DNA of 64,000 nucleotides from Enterococcus viikkiensis (GCF_005405345.1 NZ_BJDW01000002.1:124001-188000), one strand, 5' to 3'. Numbered from the stretch's first letter, positions 49,923-60,085 are shown. Notes: a model not told the origin generated them from the letters alone. Made by a program: numbers and translations.

Positions 49923-51848
49923 ATGGATATTAAAGATTTATTGATCAAAGAAGCCATGATCATGGATTTGCAGGCAACGACTAAAAAAGCCGCGATTGAT
50001 GAAATGGTTCAAAAGATGTACGACGCTGGCCGTATTTCTGACATTGAGGTTTATAAAGAAGGAATTTTAAATCGTGAAGCACAGACTTCAACTGGCTTAG
50101 GCGACGGCATCGCAATGCCCCACGCAAAAAACGGCGCGGTTAAGGAAGCAACGGTTTTATTTGCAAAAAGTAAAGCAGGTGTCGATTATGAATCATTAGA
50201 CGGTCAACCTACTTACCTTTTCTTCATGATCGCTGCTCCAGAAGGCGCGAATGATACCCACCTACAAGCATTAGCTGCTCTTTCAAGACTATTGATTGAT
50301 CCTGATTTCGTTGCGAAACTAAAATCAGCAGAAACCCCTGAACAAGTTCAAGAAACCTTTGATATCGCCGAAAAGGCCAAAGAAGCAGAAGAAAAAGCGG
50401 AAGAACAAGCCGCCGCTTTAAAAAGCATCACAGATGAAAATCGTCGCTATCTTGTAGCTGTAACAGCCTGCCCTACCGGTATCGCTCACACCTACATGGC
50501 GGAGGACGCATTAAAGAAAAAAGCAAAAGAATTGGGTGTCGATATCAAAGTCGAAACCAATGGCTCTGAAGGAATCAAACATCGCCTAACAGCCGAAGAT
50601 ATCGCTCGTGCAGACGGTGTTATCGTTGCGGCGGATAAAAAAGTTGAAATGAATCGTTTTAATGGAAAAGAATTAGTCAATCGTCCAGTTAGCGACGGGA
50701 TTCGCAAGCCAGAAGAATTGATCAATTTGGCCTTAAGCGGCAATGCCCCAACCTATCATGGCGATGGCGCTGCTTCGTCAGCAGATGAAGAAAAAAGTGA
50801 CAACGGAACCGTCGGACAACGGATTTATAAAGATTTAATGAACGGTGTTTCTCATATGCTACCATTCGTGATCGGTGGCGGGATCATGATCGCATTGTCA
50901 TTCATGATCGACCAATTTATTGGCGTTCCCCATTCAGAACTTGCTAATTTGGGAAATTACAACCAAGCAGCTAGTTGGTTCAATCAAATCGGTGGTGCCG
51001 CATTCGGGTTCATGCTTCCTGTTTTAGCGGGATTCATCGCTTCAAGTATCGCTGACCGTCCTGGTTTGATCGCTGGTTTTGCAGCAGGTGCCTTGGCTAA
51101 TACTGGCGGCGCTGGTTTCTTAGGTGCATTGCTTGGTGGTTTTATCGCTGGATACGTCATTATCTTCTTGAAGAAATTATTTAAGAACTTGCCTAAATCA
51201 CTTGAAGGAATCAAAGCTATTCTGTTCTATCCTTTCTTTGGACTATTAATCACCGGTTTCTTGATGCTGTTAGTTAATATCCCTATGAAAGCGATCAACG
51301 ATGCATTGAATGGTTTCTTGACTGGCCTTAGTGGATCAAATGCGATTTTACTTGGTGCATTACTTGGTGGGATGATGGCTGTTGACTTAGGTGGTCCTAT
51401 CAACAAAGCAGCTTATGTCTTTGGTACCGCAACGCTTGCTTCAAGCGTCGCTCAAGGCGGATCAATCGTTATGGCAGCCGTTATGGCCGGCGGGATGGTC
51501 CCTCCATTAGCAATCTTTGTCGCTACTCGCCTATTCAAAAATAAATTCGAAAAAGACCAAGTGGACGCAGGTTTGACCAATATCGTGATGGGCTTATCTT
51601 TCGTAACTGAAGGTGCAATCCCATTTGCGGCTGCCGATCCTATTCGGGTCATCCCAAGCTTCGTTGTAGGTTCAGCTTTAGCTGGCGGCTTAGTCGGAGC
51701 GGTTGGTATCAAATTATTGGCCCCACATGGTGGAATCTTCGTAGTTTTATTACTGAGCCATCCACTACTTTATCTAGTATTTATTGCGATTGGCGCAATT
51801 GTTTCAGGCGTTATTTATGGCTTAGTGAAAAAGCCTATTGCTAACTAA
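49923..51848 (+). CDS. fruA: PTS fructose transporter, EIIABC
   Basis: Fructose phosphotransferase permease of 641 aa in the order A-B-C. EIIA (1-145) has the phospho-His H67 in GIAMPHAKN; a coiled, charged linker (about 150-172) leads to EIIB with phospho-Cys C183 in TACPTGIAHT; EIIC (about 290-640) is the membrane domain with many GG/GA repeats and DLGGPINKAAYVFG. It imports fructose as fructose-1-phosphate. ATG after GGAGGAAC. Last gene of fruRKA. Confidence 0.96.
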   Translation: MDIKDLLIKEAMIMDLQATTKKAAIDEMVQKMYDAGRISDIEVYKEGILNREAQTSTGLGDGIAMPHAKNGAVKEATVLFAKSKAGVDYESLDGQPTYLFFMIAAPEGANDTHLQALAALSRLLIDPDFVAKLKSAETPEQVQETFDIAEKAKEAEEKAEEQAAALKSITDENRRYLVAVTACPTGIAHTYMAEDALKKKAKELGVDIKVETNGSEGIKHRLTAEDIARADGVIVAADKKVEMNRFNGKELVNRPVSDGIRKPEELINLALSGNAPTYHGDGAASSADEEKSDNGTVGQRIYKDLMNGVSHMLPFVIGGGIMIALSFMIDQFIGVPHSELANLGNYNQAASWFNQIGGAAFGFMLPVLAGFIASSIADRPGLIAGFAAGALANTGGAGFLGALLGGFIAGYVIIFLKKLFKNLPKSLEGIKAILFYPFFGLLITGFLMLLVNIPMKAINDALNGFLTGLSGSNAILLGALLGGMMAVDLGGPINKAAYVFGTATLASSVAQGGSIVMAAVMAGGMVPPLAIFVATRLFKNKFEKDQVDAGLTNIVMGLSFVTEGAIPFAAADPIRVIPSFVVGSALAGGLVGAVGIKLLAPHGGIFVVLLLSHPLLYLVFIAIGAIVSGVIYGLVKKPIAN

Positions 51849-51863
51849 TCTTAGGTAACAAAG

Positions 51864-51903
51864 AAAAAACCACTTTCGAAAACATTCGAAAGTGGTTTTT
51901 TTC
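51864..51903 (+). terminator. fru operon terminator
   Basis: AACCACTTTCGAA / TTCGAAAGTGGTT with a 4-base loop and TTTTTTT follows. The opposite A run makes it usable by the convergent small gene. Confidence 0.9.
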
Positions 51904-51914
51904 TTCACTATCAT

Positions 51915-52100
51915 TTATAACCAGCGGTCTTTTCTACGAACACGAACGGGCTGAGGTTTCGGTTCAATTGAAAAAAGAATCATTCCGATAAAGAACACTG
52001 CGATTGACAAAGGAATTTCTAATGATGCAAGCGGCAATCCAAAAATCATTCCAACGACTAATAAGCAACTCCCCATAATCTTAATGTATCTTAAATTCAT
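51915..52100 (-). CDS. Small two-TM membrane protein (61 aa)
   Basis: A 61-residue protein with two membrane helices (about 10-28 and 30-46) and a basic C-terminus (PVRVRRKDRWL). ATG preceded by GGGAGAGGG. Common type of small membrane protein in Lactobacillales; no functional assignment. Confidence 0.6.
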   Translation of the reverse strand: MNLRYIKIMGSCLLVVGMIFGLPLASLEIPLSIAVFFIGMILFSIEPKPQPVRVRRKDRWL

Positions 52101-52129
52101 AACTACCCTCTCCCTTTTTGTATTAAGTT

Positions 52130-53458
52130 TTAAATTTCTAGGATGTCCAATTGATTTTTCGCCGACACTTTTTTTTGATCAATAAATGACACAACCAAAT
52201 GCTTCGCTTCTTTTTCTAAGGAAAATGTTAAAGAATCATTTTTCCGACTGATTTGATGGATTGTCATGTCGTTTAACGCAACTTTCAATTCTTCTAAAGG
52301 AAAATCCAAAAAGGCTTTTTTAGGAATAAACAATTGTAAAACAGCCGTATAATCCTTATACTGGGCATCCTGAATTTTGAATTCAATTGAATCCCGGATA
52401 TAATACTCAAAAGCCGCTAATCCCTTGTCTAACGTCAATTCAGGATATAAAATGTGATAGTTCATCATTCGTTCACTTTCATCATCAATCCAAGGGAAAT
52501 AGGCGAGTGCATTTAGTCCGCCCTTCATTCGATTTACGCGGTATTGATTGGTTAAAAAATTATAGGTCCGTGTAACAAAATAAGAGGCCCTATTTTTTTC
52601 GGTTGGTTGAAACTGTTCATTTTGATACTGAACCGTTTGAACAACCGTATCTTCAAATGCAAATTCTATATACGGTTGCTTCAACAATCCAATTCCATTC
52701 GTATAAGACAGTTGCGAGATCCCTAATTGATCACGAAATAACTGCTGAAACCGCAAGTTCGCTTCTTCATGCCACTGAAATGGATCCTTATACAATTCAA
52801 AAAAGACGCCGCCACCAAGTTCACCCACTTGTTCAACTTGCTGGAGGTCCAGCAATAAGGGCTTGGCAAATAATTTTTTATAGGACTCTCCTAGAAACAA
52901 CCACCAACAAGACGTTAAACAAACGCCTTTATAAAAAACATCGTAGCCTGGAAACTTATTACAATCCACCATGATATCGCCGTTAAGCCCTCTCATTTTT
53001 GGCAATGCTTGTGTTTCTTCCATGGACTCCAAGGAACGCCGTTTTTCTAGTTCACTCGTATTGTGATATAAATACTCGTCATAAGAACGTAGGTAGGCAA
53101 ATAAGCCATGTTTGATTAAGCGTGCCTTTAAGTAATCTAGGTAAACATTTTCCCAATAATGGAACGTTTTTTCTAAAATAATTGATTTTTCAAAAAGGGT
53201 CTCTCCCACTAAATGAATCGTCGTTTCCTCGTCTGTATTTTTTAGTTGCAACCAAAAATCTTCTTCCATGCCAAGATGCTCAACGACCTGTTGTAATTCT
53301 TGAGCATCAAATGCTTGTTCTGAGCCATTGATTGACATCTTATCCGGTTCCAGCAATAAACGACTCATAATCGACCAGTCAGCTAAGTGTGATTGAATAT
53401 CGGCTTGCTTTAAATCGCAAAGTTGGCTGATGCCATACAATTTTTGCTGTTTTGTCAT
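52130..53458 (-). CDS. Unrecognised 442-aa protein
   Basis: A soluble-looking protein of 442 residues, no signal peptide or membrane segment. It is rich in aromatic residues and acid, with regions such as YLRSYDEYLYHNTSELEKR and GGGVFFELYKDPFQWHE; no catalytic motif or known domain was recognised. It is monocistronic with a GGGAAGG-containing leader. Likely a lineage-specific protein of Enterococcus; no function can be inferred. Confidence 0.75.
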   Translation of the reverse strand: MTKQQKLYGISQLCDLKQADIQSHLADWSIMSRLLLEPDKMSINGSEQAFDAQELQQVVEHLGMEEDFWLQLKNTDEETTIHLVGETLFEKSIILEKTFHYWENVYLDYLKARLIKHGLFAYLRSYDEYLYHNTSELEKRRSLESMEETQALPKMRGLNGDIMVDCNKFPGYDVFYKGVCLTSCWWLFLGESYKKLFAKPLLLDLQQVEQVGELGGGVFFELYKDPFQWHEEANLRFQQLFRDQLGISQLSYTNGIGLLKQPYIEFAFEDTVVQTVQYQNEQFQPTEKNRASYFVTRTYNFLTNQYRVNRMKGGLNALAYFPWIDDESERMMNYHILYPELTLDKGLAAFEYYIRDSIEFKIQDAQYKDYTAVLQLFIPKKAFLDFPLEELKVALNDMTIHQISRKNDSLTFSLEKEAKHLVVSFIDQKKVSAKNQLDILEI

Positions 53459-53592
53459 TGCCTTCCCCTTTCTTCTTTCTCTATTTTAATTATATCTTAA
53501 AGATTTAAAAATCACTAAGAAATTGACCATTAAGTTTTCAAAAAATTGTATACTAGAATAAACTATGGTAAAAATAAAGCGGAGGTGTTCAC

Positions 53593-53745
53593 ATGGGTTT
53601 AAAATTCGAAAGAGCCGATGATTTGGACAAGCTTTTTGAATCGTTTGCAGTGGATCCTGATAAAGAAGTCAAGAAGGATGCGGACATTCAAAAATTTTTA
53701 AAACCAAAGAACGACGATACAAACAAAAAAAAGGATCAAGCTTAA
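53593..53745 (+). CDS. Small acidic/basic protein (50 aa), possibly SPJ_0845 family
   Basis: A 50-residue ORF starting after GGAGGTGTTCAC. It has the pattern GLKFERADDLDKLFESFA, then a lysine-rich tail. Its small size, acidic N-half and start resemble the streptococcal SPJ_0845 family, recalled from memory and not confirmed. Terminated by a strong hairpin. Confidence 0.7.
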   Translation: MGLKFERADDLDKLFESFAVDPDKEVKKDADIQKFLKPKNDDTNKKKDQA

Positions 53746-53756
53746 TGCTGATCCCT

Positions 53757-53798
53757 TGAAACTGCAGCCTTTGCTTACACGCATGCCTGCAGTTTTTT
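53757..53798. terminator. Terminator after the 50-aa gene
   Basis: AAACTGCAG / CTGCAGTTT with a 20-base loop followed by TTTTTT. It sits between the 50-aa gene (+) and ysxC (-), and can serve both. Confidence 0.65.
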
Positions 53799-54381
53799 AT
53801 TTGATTGCGGCTTCGATCGCTTGCCAAGCTTCTTCTTTTCCTTGCTTAGTTTCAGAAGAAAAAAGAATGAAGGTATCGCTTGGATCAAAATCCAATTTTT
53901 TCTTGATGGCACTAGTATGCTTGTTCCATTTTCCACGAGGAATCTTATCAGCCTTCGTTGCTACGACGATCACTGGAATATGATAATATTTCAAAAATTC
54001 ATACATTTGAATATCTTCTTTACTCGGATCGTGACGAACATCAACTAAGGAAACAACGGCTCGCAGTTGTTTTCGGCTAGTGATATACGTCTCAATCATC
54101 TCGCCCCATTTCGCCCGCTCTGTTTTGGAAACCTTGGCATACCCATAGCCAGGTACATCTACAAAATGCAAGGCATTTTCTATCAAATAAAAATTTAACG
54201 TTTGGGTTTTACCAGGTTTGCCAGAAGTCCGTGCAAGATTTTTACGATCAATTAACGTATTGATGAAGGAAGATTTGCCAACATTGGAACGTCCAGCCAA
54301 GGCAATTTCAGGTAAATCTGTTTCTGGATATTGTTTGGGCGAGACCGCACTAATCACGATCTCTGCATTATGAACTTTCAT
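53797..54381 (-). CDS. ysxC: Ribosome biogenesis GTPase YsxC/EngB
   Basis: Small GTPase needed for 50S assembly, 194 aa. G1 [10 protein letters not shown] (about 30-39), G3 [11 protein letters not shown]4 ATKADKI, G5 [10 protein letters not shown] chose the ATG at 54381 with GAAAGG ahead. Downstream of clpX, with a terminator hairpin between. Confidence 0.95.
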   Translation of the reverse strand: MKVHNAEIVISAVSPKQYPETDLPEIALAGRSNVGKSSFINTLIDRKNLARTSGKPGKTQTLNFYLIENALHFVDVPGYGYAKVSKTERAKWGEMIETYITSRKQLRAVVSLVDVRHDPSKEDIQMYEFLKYYHIPVIVVATKADKIPRGKWNKHTSAIKKKLDFDPSDTFILFSSETKQGKEEAWQAIEAAIK

Positions 54382-54394
54382 TCTTTCACGCCTT

Positions 54395-54434
54395 TCAAAA
54401 AGGAGCTGGGACACGAATCTGTCGCAGCTCCTTC
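54395..54434 (-). terminator. Terminator/attenuator between clpX and ysxC
   Basis: AAGGAGCTG-GACA / TGTC-CAGCTCCTT near-perfect stem followed by TTTTT on the minus strand. It lies between the clpX stop and the ysxC start. Confidence 0.75.
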
Positions 54435-54479
54435 ATACATCTATTTTGGTGTTTCGGCTGTTACTTTCGGATTCGCCTA

Positions 54480-55727
54480 TTAACCGGCTTTTTTTTCGTC
54501 CGTTTGGTATTCAATCACTGGTTTACCAGAACCGTCGACTGAATCTTTCGTAACAACGACTTTAGCAATTGTTTCGTCAGAAGGAATATCGAACATAACA
54601 TCCATCATGACATCCTCAATAATGGAACGTAGTCCACGTGCCCCCGTATTCCGTGCAATTGCTTTGTCTGCAATAGCCTTCAAGGCATCTGGATCAAAAG
54701 ATAACTCCGTCTCATCGTAAGAAAGTAATTTTTGATATTGCTTAACTAACGCATTTTTAGGTTCAGTCAAAATATGGACTAAATCTTCCGTTGTTAATTT
54801 TTCCAAAGCGGTTGTAACAGGTAACCGTCCAATGAATTCTGGAATTAATCCAAATTTCAATAAATCTTCAGGGATGATTTGTTGCATAATACTCTCATCC
54901 TCATCGACTTTTTTATTATTCGTTCCAAAACCGATCGTCTTTTCACCTAGACGGTTCTTAACGATTGTTTCAATCCCATCAAAGGCCCCTCCGACGATGA
55001 ACAAGATATTCGTTGTGTCAATTTGGATAAATTCTTGATGTGGATGCTTCCGTCCACCCTGAGGCGGAACACTCGCAACCGTTCCTTCAAGAATCTTTAA
55101 TAACGCTTGTTGAACCCCTTCACCGGAAACGTCACGTGTAATTGAAACATTCTCGCTTTTACGAGTAATTTTATCAATTTCATCGATATAAATAATTCCC
55201 TTTTCAGCACGTTCAACATTATAATCTGCTGATTGTAGTAATTTTAAAAGAATATTCTCAACATCTTCCCCTACATAACCAGCTTCCGTCAAACTTGTCG
55301 CATCGGCAATTGCAAAGGGAACGTTCAAGGTCCGAGCTAACGTTTGGGCTAAGAACGTTTTACCAGAACCAGTTGGTCCGATTAAACAAATATTACTTTT
55401 TTGCAACTCAACGTCATCGGTTCCATCATTTTCAGTATTTACCCGTTTGTAATGGTTATATACCGCAACTGACAAAGCTTTTTTCGCTCGATCTTGTCCG
55501 ATGACATATTGATTTAAAACATCTAATAGTTCTTTTGGTTTCGGTACATCGATAAATTCACGAATCGCTTCTTCGTGGAACTCTTCGTCGATAATCTCTT
55601 TACAAAGGTCGATACATTCATTACAGATGTATACTCCGGGACCCGCAACAACTTTTTTTACTTCTTCTTGGGTCTTACCGCAAAATGAACAGCGAACTGT
55701 CTCACCTGCGCCTGTGCTTTCATACAT
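54480..55727 (-). CDS. clpX: ATP-dependent protease ATP-binding subunit ClpX
   Basis: AAA+ unfoldase that feeds ClpP. 415 aa: N-terminal zinc-binding domain CSFC...CNEC (about 12-37), Walker A GPTGSGKT (about 118-125), IGF loop KTIGFGTNN for ClpP docking, and RKHPHQ pore-2-type loop. I chose the ATG at 55727 (MYESTGAG) with GAGGTG ahead; a GTG start at 55736 is inside the ribosome site. Promoter TTGTCT-16-TATTAT at 55785-55812. Confidence 0.95.
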   Translation of the reverse strand: MYESTGAGETVRCSFCGKTQEEVKKVVAGPGVYICNECIDLCKEIIDEEFHEEAIREFIDVPKPKELLDVLNQYVIGQDRAKKALSVAVYNHYKRVNTENDGTDDVELQKSNICLIGPTGSGKTFLAQTLARTLNVPFAIADATSLTEAGYVGEDVENILLKLLQSADYNVERAEKGIIYIDEIDKITRKSENVSITRDVSGEGVQQALLKILEGTVASVPPQGGRKHPHQEFIQIDTTNILFIVGGAFDGIETIVKNRLGEKTIGFGTNNKKVDEDESIMQQIIPEDLLKFGLIPEFIGRLPVTTALEKLTTEDLVHILTEPKNALVKQYQKLLSYDETELSFDPDALKAIADKAIARNTGARGLRSIIEDVMMDVMFDIPSDETIAKVVVTKDSVDGSGKPVIEYQTDEKKAG

Positions 55728-55784
55728 AGCTGTCACCTCTTGTTTCTTTCTCTACAAGTGTTTCCACGATTGCAGTCTTTATCT

Positions 55785-55812
55785 ATAATACCACAAAGAC
55801 CCAAAAAGACAA
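55785..55812 (-). promoter_or_regulatory. clpX promoter
   Basis: The minus strand reads TTGTCT (55807-55812), 16 bp, TATTAT (55785-55790). No convincing CtsR heptad pair overlaps it. Confidence 0.55.
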
Positions 55813-55843
55813 AGAAACCGAGAACAAATAGAAAGGATTTCTA

Positions 55844-55877
55844 AAGAAAAAAAGCACCCTTTTATAAGGGTGCTTTT
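55844..55877 (-). terminator. tig terminator
   Basis: AAAAGCACCCTT / AAGGGTGCTTTT with a 4-base loop, T-run on minus; just past the tig stop at 55887. Confidence 0.88.
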
Positions 55878-55886
55878 ACCATAAGT

Positions 55887-57170
55887 TTATTTTTCAACAG
55901 CTGTTCCTGTTACTAATTCAACAGCTTTTTTCATTTTAATATCATGTTCAAGCATATCTTCCGTTAAAACACGGCTGATTTGTTCTTTAGGCATTTGATA
56001 CATTTCAGCTAATTCGTTGATTTCTTTTTCTACATCTTCTTTAGATGCTTCAATTTTTTCTGCTTCAACGATTGCTTCCATTACCAAGTTTGTTTTGACG
56101 CGGTTATCCGCTTCGCCTTCGAATTGAGTATGCAAGTCTTCTTCTGTTGAACCAGTTAATTGATAGTACATTTCTGGTGAAATTCCTTGACGTTGCATGT
56201 TATTTAAGAATTCATCCATTGAACGGTGTACTTCATCGTGAACCATTACATGTGGCAATTCAACGATTTCAGCATTTTCAACGGCTTGCTTGATAGCCGC
56301 TTCGTCTTTTGCTTCTTTCGCAGCTTCTGCTTTTTGTTTTGTTAATTCGTCACGGTATTTTGCTTTTAATTCGTCTAAAGAATTGACTTCTTCATCAACG
56401 TCTTTGGCAAAATCATCGTCTAATTCAGGAAGTTCTTTCGCTTTTACTTCGTGAATTGTTACTTTAAAGATCGCTTCTTTACCCGCAAGATCTTCTGCTT
56501 GATAATCTTCTGGGAAAGTCACAGTTACGTCTAAGTTTTCGCCAGCTTTGTGTCCAACTAATTGTTCTTCAAAGCCAGGGATAAATGAGCCTGAACCTAG
56601 TTCAAGTGAGTAATTTTCGCCTTTACCGCCTTCAAATGGTTCTTCACCAACGAAGCCTTCAAAATCGATTACAGTTGTATCGCCATTTTCAGCAGCTTCA
56701 TCTTCTTTGATGACTAATTCCGCCTGTGCTTCTTGTTCTGATTTCACACGTGCATCCACGTCTTCTTCAGATACTTCAACTTCTTGTTTAGGAACTTCAA
56801 GTTCTTTGTAGTCGCCTAGTTTCACTTCAGGTTTCACGGTTACTTCAGCTTTAATAACCCAAGCTTCGCCTTTTTCCATGCTGTCTACATCGATTTTTGG
56901 TTGAGAAACTGGATCGATACCTGCTTCTTTAACCGCTGCTTCATAAGCAACTGGCAATACATCGTTTAATGCATCTTCATACAATGCTTCTTCGCCGTAC
57001 ATCCGGTTAAATACTTGGCGAGATACTTTTCCTTTACGGAAGCCAGGTACATTAAGATTTTTCTTTACTTTGTTGAATGCATTTGTTAATCCCTTTTGAA
57101 TTTCTGCTTGTTCAATCGAGAAAGTTAACACACCATCATTGGTGCCTGTTTTTTCAAAATTTGCAGTCAC
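55887..57170 (-). CDS. tig: Trigger factor
   Basis: Ribosome-associated chaperone and peptidyl-prolyl isomerase, 427 aa. N-terminal ribosome-binding domain with the signature [12 protein letters not shown] (about 43-54), PPIase/FKBP domain ([16 protein letters not shown], about 166-181), and C-terminal helical arms. It starts at GTG, seven bases after GGAGGG. Promoter TTTACA-17-TACTAT at 57219-57247. Confidence 0.95.
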   Translation of the reverse strand: MTANFEKTGTNDGVLTFSIEQAEIQKGLTNAFNKVKKNLNVPGFRKGKVSRQVFNRMYGEEALYEDALNDVLPVAYEAAVKEAGIDPVSQPKIDVDSMEKGEAWVIKAEVTVKPEVKLGDYKELEVPKQEVEVSEEDVDARVKSEQEAQAELVIKEDEAAENGDTTVIDFEGFVGEEPFEGGKGENYSLELGSGSFIPGFEEQLVGHKAGENLDVTVTFPEDYQAEDLAGKEAIFKVTIHEVKAKELPELDDDFAKDVDEEVNSLDELKAKYRDELTKQKAEAAKEAKDEAAIKQAVENAEIVELPHVMVHDEVHRSMDEFLNNMQRQGISPEMYYQLTGSTEEDLHTQFEGEADNRVKTNLVMEAIVEAEKIEASKEDVEKEINELAEMYQMPKEQISRVLTEDMLEHDIKMKKAVELVTGTAVEK

Positions 57171-57218
57171 GTTTGTTCCCTCCGAATACTAATATACTTG
57201 CATTTTGCATACCTTTAA

Positions 57219-57247
57219 ATAGTACACTACTGGTTCTTAATTGTAAA
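57219..57247 (-). promoter_or_regulatory. tig promoter
   Basis: The minus strand reads TTTACA (57242-57247), 17 bp, TACTAT (57219-57224), about 50 bases ahead of the GTG start. Confidence 0.7.
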
Positions 57248-57273
57248 TATAAAGCTTTTACTCTCGGCATTTT

Positions 57274-58197
57274 TTAATGATAATCAAACATCATTTGTTT
57301 AATTTTTTGTCGAATTGCTTCCACCTGTTCATCTAACACTGCAAAACTGCCTGAATATTCCGCTAAATAACTTTCCGCCCATGCATCTGGCTTCATGAAG
57401 GAATACTGCAAAGGATACAAAAAGGCCATCTCCAGCTTCAACTGCTCCAATAAATTCGCCAAAAGAATCGGGTCATTGTCTTCTAAGCGTTTCGTCAAGC
57501 AAGCTTCAATCGCTTGTTGCAAACGGTCATCAAAAGCAGTCTCAGCTGGTGAAAGTTCTACGATTTCACCTTGAATGGTCAAATAGCGGACTTTTTCAGT
57601 TACGCCAACACGACCTAAATTTTCAAATAAATAGCTGCGAACTAGCGGCGCAACGTTTGGGTCAATCATCCATTTTTCTGTCCAGCTTTTCAACCGTTCG
57701 TCAGATAAGCCCTTGATTTTCCGTACCAGTTGTAACTGCTCCACCGAAGACAATTCCGGCAACTTGATTAATTCTGTCTCCAACCTTTTGATCGCCGCTT
57801 GTTGCTGCTTTTGATAAAAATTTTCTTGATCATCGATTCGCACGGTCCAAAGATTTTGTTGTTCCTCGGTGAGCATTTTTCTTTTTTGTGCCCGCCATAA
57901 AAACTCGCGAGCAGCAAAAAACTGGTGTGTATAAAGTTGAATCTGTATATATAGATCCAATCTCTCAAGAGTTTCTAAATAGCTATCTTGTTCATCTTCG
58001 GCATACTCCAGCGCCTCAGTAAAATTTCCCTGTTCCAATGCCAGACTAGCAATTAAATGATTCAATTTGATTGAGGGTGCTTCTTCGTATGCCAATTTAT
58101 AATTTTCTAATGCCGCTACGTAGTCACCGGTAGAAAAAGCTTCCTCGGCTAAGGTTAAATAATAGTGATCTTTGTATGGAAAATCGATTGGCTTCAT
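57274..58197 (-). CDS. TPR-repeat protein of unknown function
   Basis: A 307-residue protein with TPR-like helical pairs near the N-terminus (YYLTLAEEAFSTGDYVAALENYKLAYEEAP; HLIASLALEQGNFTEALEYAEDEQ). No signal peptide or membrane helix. Probably a protein-protein interaction scaffold. The ATG overlaps the RDD gene stop (ATGA, four bases). Last gene of the sppA operon. Confidence 0.8.
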   Translation of the reverse strand: MKPIDFPYKDHYYLTLAEEAFSTGDYVAALENYKLAYEEAPSIKLNHLIASLALEQGNFTEALEYAEDEQDSYLETLERLDLYIQIQLYTHQFFAAREFLWRAQKRKMLTEEQQNLWTVRIDDQENFYQKQQQAAIKRLETELIKLPELSSVEQLQLVRKIKGLSDERLKSWTEKWMIDPNVAPLVRSYLFENLGRVGVTEKVRYLTIQGEIVELSPAETAFDDRLQQAIEACLTKRLEDNDPILLANLLEQLKLEMAFLYPLQYSFMKPDAWAESYLAEYSGSFAVLDEQVEAIRQKIKQMMFDYH

Positions 58198-58739
58198 ACT
58201 TCTGAAAAATCCTCTCTAGCTGTTACTAAATTTATCGTCACAACACTCGTATCGGAGAAATAATCGCCGAGGTGTTGCTTGTTTGGTGTAAAAATTGTGA
58301 CTAAATAGCCTAACATAAAAAATGATCCTCGTAGAATAAACCGACAAGCGCCTTCTCGCACCAAAACCGTTTTCCAACTAAGTGCTACTTCTGTAAAGCA
58401 AACTACTCGGATGCCAAAAATCATCTTGCCGATTGTTTGACCCTGATTTAATTTCGTCAATAAAATAAAATACGCTAAGTAAATGACTAACGCCGAAATG
58501 CCATAGATACTTATTAAATCTGTACTTTTATTCCAACCTAACAGATTTGCCGGCAGCCCTAACAAAATGCCGGTAATAGCCGAGATACAAAGCAGATCAA
58601 TCAAATAAGCAAAAAAACGAATCCAAAAGCCGCTATAAAAATAATCGGGATAATGATTGAAGACTGGCCCTTGCTTTGATTTTTTTAGTAATTGTTGAAC
58701 AGGTCCTACTGCTGGTCGATGAGTTATTTCTTTTGTCAT
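58194..58739 (-). CDS. RDD-family membrane protein
   Basis: A 181-residue protein with the RDD motif region (FWIRFFAYLIDLLCIS: R, D) and three to four membrane helices between about 30 and 165. The family is associated with ion transport or stress response, not proven. Overlaps the TPR gene by four bases and lies two bases after sppA. Confidence 0.85.
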   Translation of the reverse strand: MTKEITHRPAVGPVQQLLKKSKQGPVFNHYPDYFYSGFWIRFFAYLIDLLCISAITGILLGLPANLLGWNKSTDLISIYGISALVIYLAYFILLTKLNQGQTIGKMIFGIRVVCFTEVALSWKTVLVREGACRFILRGSFFMLGYLVTIFTPNKQHLGDYFSDTSVVTINLVTAREDFSEV

Positions 58740-58741
58740 CG

Positions 58742-59770
58742 TTACTCACCTCCATAAAGATACATCGCTTTAGGGGCTTGCGGAGTGCCGACACTTTCAA
58801 CAATATTTCTTACTAAATCTTCTTGCTTCGGTTTGATTCCTTGGAATTCTGCCAAACTATTGCCTAGCCAAGTATTCATAAAATTGGTTGATCCAGTAGT
58901 ATAGGTAATCACTTTCGCACCATTTAACCCATGATCCTTTTGCAATGCTTTTAACGCCTGATCAGGATAGCCAATCGCATCAACTAAGCCGTTTTCTACT
59001 GCTTGAGCACCATCATAAATCCGACCATCCGCTAGCTTGCGAACATCTGCTTCATTCATTTTCCGGCCTTCAGCCACTGTCTTAACAAAACGGCCATACA
59101 TGCTATCAACAAACGCTTGTAGCACTTCTTTGTCTTCCTTTGTTTGAGGACGGGAGGCTGAGCCAATATCTTTTAAAGCACCGCTTTTAATTGTCGTATC
59201 TGTGATGCCCAGCTTTTCCATCAAGCCAGAATAATTCATACTAGACATAATCACACCGATTGATCCGGTCATAGTATCGTCGGTCGCAAAAATTCGGTCC
59301 GAATTTGCTGCGATATAGTAGCCGCCACTAGCTGCCTGACTCTCCATCGAGGCATAGATTGGAATTTTTTTATCCTTTTGCAACTCCTTCAATGCTCGGG
59401 TAATCTCTGCCGTCTCATAAACAGCGCCACCTGGTGAATTGATTTCTAACAAAATCCCTTTTACCGTATTATCTTTTTTGATTTTAGCGAGTTGCTTCAT
59501 GAATGCTTCATGATTGTATCCACCAGTTGAAAACAAACCACTGGTGCCGTCGTTGACAATCGCTCCTTCCACCATTAATTTAACGATTTTTTCTTTATTA
59601 GAGCCCTCGACTTCTGTTTTTTCCTGCGGCTCATTCGTGCCATACAATAGTTCGTTAACTTGGCTCAACTCTTGTTTGTCCTCAGCTTTTCGGCTCAGCG
59701 TCGAAGATAAGACAGAAAGCGCCATAAGTACGACCGCGATCCCAACTGCAACCCAGCGTCTCTTATTCAT
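58742..59770 (-). CDS. sppA: Signal peptide peptidase SppA
   Basis: Membrane-anchored serine protease of the S49 family, 342 aa. One N-terminal TM (about 7-24), nucleophile Ser148 in SQAASGGYY, general base Lys200 in SGALKDIGS, and GGAVYETAE. The short form with one S49 domain fits Gram-positive SppA, which degrades leftover signal peptides and is linked to lantibiotic/lysozyme response in Bacillus. Same operon as the 95-aa gene and the RDD-TPR pair. Confidence 0.93.
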   Translation of the reverse strand: MNKRRWVAVGIAVVLMALSVLSSTLSRKAEDKQELSQVNELLYGTNEPQEKTEVEGSNKEKIVKLMVEGAIVNDGTSGLFSTGGYNHEAFMKQLAKIKKDNTVKGILLEINSPGGAVYETAEITRALKELQKDKKIPIYASMESQAASGGYYIAANSDRIFATDDTMTGSIGVIMSSMNYSGLMEKLGITDTTIKSGALKDIGSASRPQTKEDKEVLQAFVDSMYGRFVKTVAEGRKMNEADVRKLADGRIYDGAQAVENGLVDAIGYPDQALKALQKDHGLNGAKVITYTTGSTNFMNTWLGNSLAEFQGIKPKQEDLVRNIVESVGTPQAPKAMYLYGGE

Positions 59771-59785
59771 TTGATTCCTCCTTAC

Positions 59786-60073
59786 TTAATATAGGTTCCG
59801 AATGACCAATACTTTTTCAATGGGTCCCTCACCCTTCATTTTTTCTGCTTTTTCTAATAAAGAATAGCCACCGAAAAGTTCATGGGTTAAGGGATCTTCG
59901 ATTTTAAAGGATTGCGCCTCCTCGATACTTAAAGCATCCGGTGTAATCTCTTGGATACTATCCCAACCTGTATCTAAAAATATTTTCGTTTCATCATCAA
60001 TTTCTGGGTTGCCATTCAGCTGTGTCAAAAATTGACGGAGCTGGCCGACGGTTAAGTTTTCTGGTTGATTCAT
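59786..60073 (-). CDS. Conserved hypothetical protein (95 aa)
   Basis: A 95-residue acidic protein (NLTVGQLRQFLTQLNGNPEIDDETKIFLDTGWDSIQEITPD; C-term PIEKVLVIRNLY). No domain recognised. ATG after AAGGAGG. First substantial gene of the operon with sppA; preceded by a 31-codon ORF. Confidence 0.78.
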   Translation of the reverse strand: MNQPENLTVGQLRQFLTQLNGNPEIDDETKIFLDTGWDSIQEITPDALSIEEAQSFKIEDPLTHELFGGYSLLEKAEKMKGEGPIEKVLVIRNLY

Positions 60074-60085
60074 GCTACTTCCTCC

